DNA of 64,000 nucleotides, taken from contig CAJUEA010000004.1 in NCBI GenBank assembly GCA_910584975.1, forward strand, positions 1 through 64,000, written 5' to 3'. Shown here piece after piece: positions 1-8,047 of the stretch. The stretch's first letter is position 1. Every line of letters starts with the position of its first letter. The notes beneath the pieces were generated by a model, which saw only the letters and a program-made list of their open reading frames with translations, made no database searches and was not told the origin of the DNA. A program made the position numbers and the translations under genes. Origin of the DNA: an uncultured Christensenella sp. (GTDB lineage Bacteria > Bacillota > Clostridia > Christensenellales > UBA3700).

Positions 1-309
1 TTTATAAGGTTATTTTTTATTACTCAACTAGCATAATTGGAGATTTCTCCTTACCCCACACAAAATATTTATTGTGCAGGAATCCCGTATTCGCTTGGGA
101 TGATAAAATATAGACTTCTAATGACATTGGTAGTGTCATCTTGAGCGAAGTCGAAAGATCTCAAATATTGTTCATTGAGCAAATAAAACATTTCTTATAA
201 AGTCCGACCAAAGAGCAACGAAGTTGAACTTTGGTCGGAGAAAGCGAATTCGACTGAAAGTGAGCTGATTTTCTTTCTAGAAAATCGCTCTAAAAGTCTC
301 AATGAGCGC
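1..309. repeat. Gene-free repeat cluster downstream of proS
   Basis: No gene is visible here. The stretch holds degenerate copies of a dispersed palindromic element. A segment at 78-103 (AATCCCGTATTCGCTTGGGA) resembles the right end of the fuller element at 13495-13620. A segment from 134 (TGTCATCTTGAGCG) resembles its left end, followed by a shared ATCTCAA...TTGAG core to about 180. Two hairpins follow: TCCGACCAAAG/CTTTGGTCGGA (203-213 with 229-239, with an inner CAAC/GTTG stem) and GATTTTCT/AGAAAATC (about 268-287). The second lies just past the proS stop and may help end that transcript, although there is no clean T-tract. Confidence 0.6.
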
Positions 310-1764
310 TTAGTATGCCCTTGCAAAATAGATAACTTTTAAATCTTCCTCTTTACATTCTTTACCACAGCAAATGCATTTGTTGCCAACAGGAGTTTGG
401 TCAAATGGCATAACTCTTGCTGTTGCTTGATAAAGCTCCTTTATTTTTGCCTCACACTCTGGACAACCACACCACATTGTTTTTACAAAACATTTGTTGT
501 CAAGTGCTTCTTTCATTTCCTCAAGCGTGCTGCAAGTGATAATATGGCTATCCATAAATGCTTTTGCTTTGTTATACATATTTTCGTGAACATCATCCAA
601 AAGTTTAGCAACAGTTTGAGCAATGTTTTCTCTTGCAACTTCAAATTTTTCAAAAGTATCACGGCGAACAATTTGCACAACGCCGTTTTCTATATCGCGA
701 GGACCTTGTTCAATTCTCAAAGGAACACCTTTCATTTCCCATTCATTGAATTTCCAACCTGGAGTGTTATCTGTAAAGTCTTTTTCTGCACGGATTCCTG
801 CGAACAAAAGCTCTTGATACAAATCATCTGCCTTATCCAAAACGCCTTCCTTATGAGATGCGATTGGAATGATTATTGCTTGAATTGGTGCAACTCTTGG
901 TGGCAGAGCAAGACCTCTTTGATCGCCGTGAGCCATAATCAATGCCCCGATAAGTCTTGTTGACACTCCCCAACTTGTTTGATAAGGGAATTTCAATTCG
1001 CCATCCTTATCCAAATATTTGATTTCAAAGCCTTTTGCAAAATTACAACCCAAATCGTGTGAAGTGCCTGCTTGCAAAGACTTTCCGTCCAACATCATTG
1101 CTTCCATTCCGTAAGTTGCATTTGCACCTGCAAATTTTTCTTTTTCTGTCTTTTTGCCTGTCAAAACAGGGGTTGCAAGTACATTTTTCATAAATTCTGC
1201 ATAAACATTAAGCATTTTGAAAGTTTCTTCCTCTGCCTCCTCATGTGTGCGATGCAAAGTGTGTCCTTCTTGCCACAAAAATTCGCTTGTTCTCAAAAAA
1301 GGTCGTGTTGTTTTTTCACAACGAAAAACATTTGCCCATTGATTAATAAGCACAGGCAAATCACGATAACTTTTTACCCATTTCTTGTACATTTCACAAA
1401 TTATAGTTTCACTTGTTGGACGAACAACCAATTTTTCCGGCAATTCCTCCTCGCCATAATGTGTAACCAAAGCAACTTCGGGAGCAAATCCCTCGATATG
1501 CTCTTTTTCTCTTGTCAAAAAGCTATATGGTATTAGCATAGGAAAATAAGCATTTTTGTGTCCTGTTTCCTTAAACCTTTTGTCAAGCTCTTTTTGGATA
1601 TTTTCCCAAATAGCATAACCATACGGACGAATTACCATGCTGCCCTTTACAGGACCATAATCCACAAGTTCTGTCTTTAAAACGACATCAGTATACCATT
1701 GTGGAAAATTTTCGTTGATATCTGCTATTTCCTGAACAAATTGTGCGTTATTTTTCTTTGCCAT
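310..1764 (-). CDS. proS: Prolyl-tRNA synthetase, archaeal/eukaryotic-like (type 3)
   Basis: This enzyme charges tRNA-Pro with proline in the cytoplasm. The 484-residue length and the lack of an inserted editing domain fit the short ProS type 3 rather than the ~570-residue bacterial form. Class II motif 2 lies at about residues 147-169 (FRCEKTTRPF, then TSEFLWQEGHT), RPTSET at 115-120, and motif 3 near 280-290 (HGDQRGLALPP). An anticodon-binding domain follows. The C-terminal domain has cysteines at 432, 434, 437, 463, 465, 466 and 470, suggesting a metal site, and ends in the Tyr typical of this subtype. GGAGAG precedes the ATG. It is a single-gene unit with its own promoter. Confidence 0.96.
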   Translation of the reverse strand: MAKKNNAQFVQEIADINENFPQWYTDVVLKTELVDYGPVKGSMVIRPYGYAIWENIQKELDKRFKETGHKNAYFPMLIPYSFLTREKEHIEGFAPEVALVTHYGEEELPEKLVVRPTSETIICEMYKKWVKSYRDLPVLINQWANVFRCEKTTRPFLRTSEFLWQEGHTLHRTHEEAEEETFKMLNVYAEFMKNVLATPVLTGKKTEKEKFAGANATYGMEAMMLDGKSLQAGTSHDLGCNFAKGFEIKYLDKDGELKFPYQTSWGVSTRLIGALIMAHGDQRGLALPPRVAPIQAIIIPIASHKEGVLDKADDLYQELLFAGIRAEKDFTDNTPGWKFNEWEMKGVPLRIEQGPRDIENGVVQIVRRDTFEKFEVARENIAQTVAKLLDDVHENMYNKAKAFMDSHIITCSTLEEMKEALDNKCFVKTMWCGCPECEAKIKELYQATARVMPFDQTPVGNKCICCGKECKEEDLKVIYFARAY

Positions 1765-1856
1765 TTTTCTCTCTCCAATTTTTTTAATATATTCAAAATG
1801 CCAAAATAAATTTTTGCATAATGCAAATATTGTTTGTTTTTAAATATTGTCTTTTA

Positions 1857-1885
1857 ATTATATACATTTTATGTTAAAATTGCAA
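1857..1885 (-). promoter_or_regulatory. Promoter of proS
   Basis: On the minus strand, TTGCAA (1880-1885) and TATAAT (1857-1862) are separated by exactly 17 nt. The predicted leader of about 85 nt contains a small palindrome TTTGCATAATGCAAA. I see no T-box-like structure, and the leader is too short for one. Confidence 0.7.
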
Positions 1886-1954
1886 GTTATTTTGTGCTAC
1901 TGGGCAATTTTATCTTAATTTTGGTTTTAGATATGCGTTTTATTTTAATTTGAC

Positions 1955-2770
1955 TTATCTTAACTCTCTTGGCAGATTGCAAAAAGTTCCACCAATATTG
2001 TTTATTACATTGCTTTTGTTAATTCCGTGGAAGTCACTGCCTCCTGTTGCAAAAAGCCTATATTTTTTTGCAATTTTCTCAAACATTTCCGTTTGTTGTG
2101 GCGTGTGAGTTGGATAATACACCTCAAGCCCGTCCAATCCGTAAGGCAATAAACCTTCTATCAAAGGAATTAATTTTTTGCTGTTGTGCAGTTGCAATGG
2201 GTGTGCAATTACTGCCATACCACCACTGTGCTTGATTGCCTCGACAGCTTTAAGTGGGGATATTCTTTTGCTTGGCACATATGCGAGACGATTTTCTCCC
2301 AAATATTTGTCAAATGCCTCTTGAATTGTGGCAACATATCCCTCATTTTTCAATGCCATTGCAATATGACTTCTTCCCACATTTACCTCTGGCAATTTTG
2401 TTTTGTCCAAATTGATTTTAAACCTTGCAAGCTTTTGTAAAATTTGCTCGGCACGCTCTTGTCTTTGTTCAAGCAAATCATTAAGCAAACTAATTAGTGC
2501 CTCATTGTTATAATCAATGTCATATCCCAAAATGTGCACTGCCATTACACTATAAGAAGAAATCTCTATGCCTGGGATAACTTTAAGTCCAATTTGTTTG
2601 CCATAAAGCATTGCATCATTTTGCCCACTCACAATATCATGATCTGTGATAGAAATGCAATCCAACCCCTTAAATTTTGCCAAATCCATAACTTCGCCGA
2701 CAGTCATTGCACCGTCGCTGTGCGTTGTATGTATATGCAAATCACTTTTAATCGTCGGCATTGCTTTCAT
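1955..2770 (-). CDS. PHP-domain phosphoesterase
   Basis: A stand-alone PHP (polymerase and histidinol phosphatase) metallo-phosphoesterase of 271 residues, similar to the YciV/RNase AM group that acts on small nucleotides or RNA 5' ends. Metal ligands are visible in order: DLHIHTTHSDG (10-20), TDHD (42-45), GIEIS with Glu69, an AHP motif near 190, and GGSDFHG (243-249). The first 23 nt overlap the end of rmuC, and AGGAGG inside rmuC serves as its ribosome site, so translation is probably coupled. It is the last gene of the cca-rmuC-PHP operon. The exact substrate cannot be read from sequence. Confidence 0.88.
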   Translation of the reverse strand: MKAMPTIKSDLHIHTTHSDGAMTVGEVMDLAKFKGLDCISITDHDIVSGQNDAMLYGKQIGLKVIPGIEISSYSVMAVHILGYDIDYNNEALISLLNDLLEQRQERAEQILQKLARFKINLDKTKLPEVNVGRSHIAMALKNEGYVATIQEAFDKYLGENRLAYVPSKRISPLKAVEAIKHSGGMAVIAHPLQLHNSKKLIPLIEGLLPYGLDGLEVYYPTHTPQQTEMFEKIAKKYRLFATGGSDFHGINKSNVINNIGGTFCNLPRELR

Positions 2771-4298
2771 CTAAGCCTCCTCCTATCAACTGCACTTCTG
2801 TTTGGTCAAACTCTATTGTTCCAATTTTGTTAAGCACACTTTCAATTTTTTGTGTCTTTTTGTTTGTTTCCTCAATTGTACTTACAACATTTTCTGCGTG
2901 TTTTTTAACTTTGCTTAAACTTTCAGAGAATTTTTGGAATTGTGTTTTAAACTTGCCAAGTGCATTCCAAACTTCTTTGCTACTCTTTTGAATGTGCAAT
3001 GTTTTGAAACCTAGTTGTAGGCTGTTCAGCAAAGCTGTTATTGTGGTTGGTCCACTGACAATAATGTGCAATTTGCTTTGCAATTCATCCAAAAGTACGC
3101 TGTCCCTTGCAACCTCTGCAAAAAGTCCTTCAATAGGCAAATACATTATTGCAAAATTTGTGGTTCGTGGCACATCAATATATTTTGCGCTGATTGATTT
3201 TGCCTCTTCTTTTATCCTTTTAAACAGATTTTTTCTTGCAATTTCCACTTTGTCTTTGTCAAAATTGTCACTTGCCTCAACCAGCAGTTGATAGTCCTCA
3301 AGTGGGAACTTTGCATCGATTGGAAGATAAATTTTCTCCTCATCTTTTTTACCTGGAAGTATGACTGCAAAATCAACCATCTCCCTTCCCTTTATTTGCA
3401 CTTGTTCGCCATATTGGTCGGTGGTCAAAATTTGATCCAAAAGATTTTTCAAAGCAATTTCGCCCCAAATACCACGAGTTTTGACATTGCTCATTATTTT
3501 GTTAAGGTTGTTGACGCCATTTGACAAATTGCTCATTTCGCCAAGACCTTTGCTAACCTCTAACAACTGTTTGCTGATAACCTCAAAAGACTCATTTAAT
3601 CGTTTGTTTAGCGTGTCTTGCATTTTGCTATCCACAACATCACGCATTTCGTCAAGTTTCTTTTGATTTTCTGTTCTTAATTTTTCCAGTTCTTTTGCAA
3701 TTTCTTTGTCAATATCTGCAAGCCTATCCGTAAGCATTTGATTTATGTTGCTAATATTTTTTATGCTTTCTTGTTTGATTTCGCCAAGTTGCTTTGACAT
3801 TTCTTTGTCTATATCTGACAATTTTTTTGACATTGTTTCTCTGATTTCTGCATTGCTGTTTACATTGTCAACTTTTTGTTTGTTCAAAGCGTTGTTCATT
3901 TCCGTATGGATATTTTCAAGTTTTTCAGCAAGTCTTGTTTCCAAAGATAAAAACTTTTTTTCTTGAGCGTCCCTAAAATCATTCATTGTTTTGTTTAGAG
4001 TATCATTGTTTGTGGCAATGGTTGTGGACAATGTGCTGTTGCTTGCTGCTATTGTTGCAGTAAGATTGCTGCTCAATCCATTGTTGCTACGACTTAGTTC
4101 ATCCAACATAGTTTGATTTGCCGACTTGCAATTTTGTGCTACATTTTCAACAATTTCATCTTTTTGCCTGTCGTTTATATCTTGCAAAATTTTGTCTAAA
4201 TTTGATTTGTTCCCTTTGTTTTTTACAATTAACACTGCGAAAATCGCTACTAAAAGCATAATTATACAAATTGCAAGTGTCAAAATTGCTATATCCAT
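2748..4298 (-). CDS. rmuC: RmuC family protein (membrane-anchored coiled coil with nuclease-like domain)
   Basis: RmuC proteins are linked to limiting DNA rearrangement at inverted repeats, and their core resembles restriction-endonuclease folds. The 516-residue product starts with one membrane helix (about 4-24), continues as a long coiled coil (about 35-245, many Asn/Lys/Glu heptads), then has the conserved RmuC domain (about 260-470, including TRGIWGEIALKNLLDQIL and a DAKFPLEDYQ stretch). Start and upstream stop overlap as TAATG with cca, and AAGGAGA inside cca is the ribosome site, so the two are coupled. The C-terminal acidic tail overlaps the PHP gene. Confidence 0.92.
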   Translation of the reverse strand: MDIAILTLAICIIMLLVAIFAVLIVKNKGNKSNLDKILQDINDRQKDEIVENVAQNCKSANQTMLDELSRSNNGLSSNLTATIAASNSTLSTTIATNNDTLNKTMNDFRDAQEKKFLSLETRLAEKLENIHTEMNNALNKQKVDNVNSNAEIRETMSKKLSDIDKEMSKQLGEIKQESIKNISNINQMLTDRLADIDKEIAKELEKLRTENQKKLDEMRDVVDSKMQDTLNKRLNESFEVISKQLLEVSKGLGEMSNLSNGVNNLNKIMSNVKTRGIWGEIALKNLLDQILTTDQYGEQVQIKGREMVDFAVILPGKKDEEKIYLPIDAKFPLEDYQLLVEASDNFDKDKVEIARKNLFKRIKEEAKSISAKYIDVPRTTNFAIMYLPIEGLFAEVARDSVLLDELQSKLHIIVSGPTTITALLNSLQLGFKTLHIQKSSKEVWNALGKFKTQFQKFSESLSKVKKHAENVVSTIEETNKKTQKIESVLNKIGTIEFDQTEVQLIGGGLDESNADD

Positions 4299-5653
4299 TA
4301 ATCATTTCTCCTTAGCTTTAAAAGTATTTCTTCCTTTGTAGGCAGTTTTCCATTTTGCAAAATCCAAAGTCTGATTTTACAAAGCATCTCGCCGATTTCC
4401 TTGCCTTGATAGCCAAGCTTCAACAAATCATTTCCACTGATTGGCAAGTCTTTGATTGTGATTGGCATACCACTTGATAGCATTTGATTTTTAAGTTCAA
4501 TCATAGCTTGAACTTTTGTGTCGTCATAATTTTCGGGATTTGTTGCAAGCCCGTCTGCTCTTCTAAGCCTCACAAAATCATCAAAATAATCAAAATTATC
4601 TGCTATGAAAACTCTGCATTTAGACTTTTTTGTGTTCCCTTGCACATTAAACATATGAATAAGCACAAGCTTCGATATCCTATCAATTTCCACATTTGAA
4701 AATTTAAGCCTAGTCAAAATGTCCTTTGTCATTTTTTCGCCTTTAAGCTCATGCATATACATATTGCCAAATTGTTTTTGCATTACTGGCTTTGCAATGT
4801 CGTGCAACAAACCTGCCATCATAAGTGCAGGAGGCAAATTATCCATTGCACGCAAAGAATGATTATAAACATCATAAATGTGGTATTTTGGATTTTGTGG
4901 CATATCAATCATATCCAGCACTTCTGGGATGATGTGCTCCATTGCTCCGATATCTACAAGCAACCTTATTCCGTCACTTGCCTTGAAACCTTTGCTTTTG
5001 CTGTCGTACTTATAAACAGCCTCAAAAATTGCAACCAGCTCTTCTTTTATGCGCTCTTTTGAAATATCTTTGAGTTGATAGGCATATTTTTTTGCTAAAT
5101 CCAAGGTATTTTTTTCAATTTCAAAGCCAAGTTGCAAATGAAATCTTACAAGTCGCATTATCCTCAATGCATCCTCACTCAAAGTTTGAAAAGGCTCTCT
5201 CACTGTTTTTAAAAGTTTGTTTTCAATATCCTTTACACCACCGACAACATCAACAATTTCGTCCTTCAATATATCGTAGTACAATGCATTGCAAGTAAAA
5301 TCACGCCTTTTTGCATCCAGCAACATATTGTCAGTAAATGTGCATTGGTTGGGAGTGTGCACCCCACTGCTAAGCGGATAGCTATCTTGCCTAAATGTTG
5401 TGTACTCAAACTTGAAATTGCCCTTTTTTATAACCAAAGTTCCTGTGCGTTTATAGCAAGCAACCACTTCAAATTCACTTTCAGCAAGCAACCTTTGTGC
5501 ATCTTCTGCTAGCAATTTTGAGGTTATGTCATAATCATTTATTTCATAACCAATCAAGCTGTTTCTTACTGCACCCCCCACAACATAAAGTGTTGCACTA
5601 GGTGCAAAAATTTGTGCAAGTTGCACCAAACAATCTGGGACTTTAACTTTCAA
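4298..5653 (-). CDS. cca: CCA tRNA nucleotidyltransferase
   Basis: Adds or repairs the 3' CCA of tRNAs without a template. The class II polymerase-beta head has GGAVRN (26-31; the usual final Asp is Asn here) and the catalytic NDYD (39-42). RRDFTCNAL (116-124) is the conserved second head motif, and DALRIMRLVRF (161-171) starts the neck. An HD domain follows with LLHDIAKP (282-289). The 451-residue length is normal for bacterial CCA enzymes with an HD tail. The start codon is TTG with GGAGAG seven nt upstream. First gene of a three-gene overlapping operon. Confidence 0.95.
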   Translation of the reverse strand: MKVKVPDCLVQLAQIFAPSATLYVVGGAVRNSLIGYEINDYDITSKLLAEDAQRLLAESEFEVVACYKRTGTLVIKKGNFKFEYTTFRQDSYPLSSGVHTPNQCTFTDNMLLDAKRRDFTCNALYYDILKDEIVDVVGGVKDIENKLLKTVREPFQTLSEDALRIMRLVRFHLQLGFEIEKNTLDLAKKYAYQLKDISKERIKEELVAIFEAVYKYDSKSKGFKASDGIRLLVDIGAMEHIIPEVLDMIDMPQNPKYHIYDVYNHSLRAMDNLPPALMMAGLLHDIAKPVMQKQFGNMYMHELKGEKMTKDILTRLKFSNVEIDRISKLVLIHMFNVQGNTKKSKCRVFIADNFDYFDDFVRLRRADGLATNPENYDDTKVQAMIELKNQMLSSGMPITIKDLPISGNDLLKLGYQGKEIGEMLCKIRLWILQNGKLPTKEEILLKLRRND

Positions 5654-5846
5654 AATACTCTCTCCGATTTAAAAGGCTCTTTTTAAAATTGCCCAAAACC
5701 TATTTATAACAATATTGCGTTTAATTTGCCAATTTTTATGAATGATTATCCTCAAAATATTTATTAAATTTTGCAAAATTTCATTTATAGTAGCAACATT
5801 TTTCAAAAAATATTAGTTTGTCGCGTGTTTTGGCAATTATAGCAAA

Positions 5847-6389
5847 TTATTTTTGATATACAGCAGGAGCTAAAACGCAAATATCTTTGAAATTGCGATA
5901 ATTTTGTGCATAATCCAAGCCGTAACCAATGACAAACTCATCAGGAATTTGTTTGCCACAATAATCGCCATCAACTTCAACCTCGCGTCTTTCTGGTTTG
6001 TCAAGCATTGAAACAATTTTCAAACATTTTGGCTCACGCTCTGCAAGTAACTCTTTTAAACGCTTTATAGTTCTGCCACTGTCAATGATATCCTCAACCA
6101 CAAGCACATTTTTACCTTTGATATCCTCGGATAAATCTTTAACGATTTTTACCTCTCTGCTTGAAGAGGTGCCATTCCCGTAACTTGAAATTGTCATAAA
6201 ATCAAGCCTGACATCAAGGTTAATTTCTCTTACCAAATCACTGAAAAAGATGCAAGAACCTTTCAAAATGCAAACAACAATCAGCTCCTCTCCTGCAAAA
6301 TCTTTGCTGATTTGCTTGCCCAAATTTTTAACAATGCTTTCAATTTCCTCTTTTGGAATCAATACTTTTTCAACTTCTCTTCCGTACAT
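5847..6389 (-). CDS. hpt: Hypoxanthine phosphoribosyltransferase
   Basis: Salvages hypoxanthine and guanine to IMP and GMP using PRPP. The PRPP-binding signature VLVVEDIIDSGRT is at 95-107, and the flexible-loop region with SSYG lies at 68-71. The length, 180 residues, is standard. The ATG is preceded by AAAGGAAAAAATT. It lies 72 nt after tilS on the same strand, the order seen in Bacillus, where ftsH follows; here ftsH lies about 42 kb away. Confidence 0.96.
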   Translation of the reverse strand: MYGREVEKVLIPKEEIESIVKNLGKQISKDFAGEELIVVCILKGSCIFFSDLVREINLDVRLDFMTISSYGNGTSSSREVKIVKDLSEDIKGKNVLVVEDIIDSGRTIKRLKELLAEREPKCLKIVSMLDKPERREVEVDGDYCGKQIPDEFVIGYGLDYAQNYRNFKDICVLAPAVYQK

Positions 6390-6461
6390 AATTTTTTCCT
6401 TTTTTAAATCAAATCATTTTATGTGTTTATTTTTAATTGTTTATTATAAATTAACTTTTTA

Positions 6462-7784
6462 TTAAATAATACTAGTTATGTTTATTTTAAAAGTGTTTTC
6501 AGAGTTTTCAAGCACTTTTGCACACTCGCTTATTTCCACTCCACACACGCACACAACATTTTTGCCATCTGCAACAACAGGCAATCTGTCGCGAAATCTG
6601 AGTGGCACTTTTTTATCTGTCAAAAAATCTCCAAGACTTTTGCTTCCACCACCAAATTTTTGGATTTTATCTCCGTTTTTTCTAAGCCTAATATCCAAAC
6701 TTTCAAAATTATCCGTTGCGATATAAAGTGTTTTTTCAAGTCCGTTTTCACAAACTGCAGACATAGATTTTAGCTTATTTTTTTTCACTTTTTGCACCCT
6801 AAGTTCAAAACCACCAATTTCAAAACAACCCTCCGAAAATCGATATGTTTTGTTTTCAAATGCTAGTTTTTTGCAAATTGTAACGCCATTTTCTTCCTTG
6901 TAAACTATTGTGTTATAAGGCATATCAAGACTACCACTTTTTGTGCTTTTTGCAAAATCAATTATTGCCTCAATGTGGCGCTCTTCAATGTCTGCCGTAA
7001 CCCCCAAAATACTGAAAGCTCGCTTTATCATTTCTGCTTTTATAACCTTATGCTTATCCTTAAAATCGCAATACACTCCACCATTTTCCACAATCAATGT
7101 TGGGGTATGGGTGTCAATAAAATCGGCAATCTCTCTTGCTCTTTCTGCAAGCTTAATTAAGCTTTTGTCAAAGGTTGGATACTTTTGCATTACGGACGGC
7201 ATTATTGCATTGCGTGTGTAATTTCTGCTGTAAGCATTGTCATTGTTGGAACTATCCTGACAATAAGTTATTCTATTAACTTTTATAAACTCCAAAATTT
7301 CTGCCTTACTTGTGTGCAACAATGGTCTGAATATATGCCCATCCAACACAGACATTCCCATAAGTCCATCAATACCTGTTCCTCTTGCAATATGCATAAA
7401 GACACTTTCAGCTTGGTCGGACATATGGTGTGCAGTTGCCACCACATACGCGTATTCAGCTGCTGCCTGCTCAAAAATTTGATGTCTTAATATGCGCGCA
7501 GCTTGCTCAATCGTATAACCATTTTGCTTTGCAAAGCTCAAGCAGTCTATGTCATAGCGATACAATTTTATGCCGTATTTTTTTGCAAAGTCACTCACAA
7601 AATCGCTGTCTCTTTTGCTCTCTTCCCCTCTGATATGGTGGTCGATATTTATAATCACATAGCTATCTTTGGGGCGATTTTGCCTAAACCACTCCGCCAT
7701 AGCCATACTATCTGCGCCACCACTTACTGCCAAGGCAATAACGGGGTAATTATCCATAATAGAAACAATCTCTGATTTTATCAT
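6462..7784 (-). CDS. tilS: tRNA(Ile)-lysidine synthetase
   Basis: Modifies C34 of the CAU anticodon tRNA-Ile with lysine so that it reads AUA; an essential cytoplasmic enzyme. The N-type ATP-pyrophosphatase loop SGGADS is at residues 21-26, DHHIRGEESKRD follows near 48-59, and the C-terminal substrate-binding domain ends the 440-residue protein. The ATG has no Shine-Dalgarno sequence; a near-consensus promoter places the -10 box six nt upstream, so the mRNA is probably leaderless. A later ATG (residue 10) also lacks a ribosome site. Lies between spoIIE and hpt as in Bacillus. Confidence 0.96.
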   Translation of the reverse strand: MIKSEIVSIMDNYPVIALAVSGGADSMAMAEWFRQNRPKDSYVIINIDHHIRGEESKRDSDFVSDFAKKYGIKLYRYDIDCLSFAKQNGYTIEQAARILRHQIFEQAAAEYAYVVATAHHMSDQAESVFMHIARGTGIDGLMGMSVLDGHIFRPLLHTSKAEILEFIKVNRITYCQDSSNNDNAYSRNYTRNAIMPSVMQKYPTFDKSLIKLAERAREIADFIDTHTPTLIVENGGVYCDFKDKHKVIKAEMIKRAFSILGVTADIEERHIEAIIDFAKSTKSGSLDMPYNTIVYKEENGVTICKKLAFENKTYRFSEGCFEIGGFELRVQKVKKNKLKSMSAVCENGLEKTLYIATDNFESLDIRLRKNGDKIQKFGGGSKSLGDFLTDKKVPLRFRDRLPVVADGKNVVCVCGVEISECAKVLENSENTFKINITSII

Positions 7785-7790
7785 ATATTT

Positions 7791-7819
7791 ATTATATAAC
7801 TATTTAACAATTTTTGCAA
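7791..7819 (-). promoter_or_regulatory. Promoter of tilS, giving a leaderless start
   Basis: On the minus strand, TTGCAA (7814-7819), a 17-nt spacer and TATAAT (7791-7796) are followed by six nt and the tilS ATG. The expected transcription start coincides with the A of ATG. Confidence 0.7.
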
Positions 7820-8013
7820 GAGATTATATTGCATATATTATTCTTTTTTAAACTATTCAAAAATATAGCTTTTAATTTGAAAACTGCTTTTACTTTGTAG
7901 TCAAATTTTTGATTTTATTTAGCATTTAATCAAACAAAATACACAAAAAAATTTGATAGATTTTTATATTCTTTTCATACATAAATCACAAAATCTAATT
8001 CTTGCATAAAAGT

Positions 8014-8042
8014 AATCGGCACATTTTTTTTATGCACCGATT
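8014..8042 (-). terminator. Hairpin after spoIIE
   Basis: On the minus strand AATCGGTGCAT pairs with ATGTGCCGATT (two G-T pairs) around an A-rich loop. It begins a few nt after the spoIIE stop. The following T-run is weak (ACTTTT), so termination is plausible but not certain. Confidence 0.5.
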
Positions 8043-8047
8043 TGAAT

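Noticed and set aside
397..1536. Plus-strand ORFs of 60-190 codons opposite proS and other genes
   Set aside because: Cys/Phe/Leu/Ser-rich shadows of real minus-strand genes, without ribosome sites or recognisable domains.
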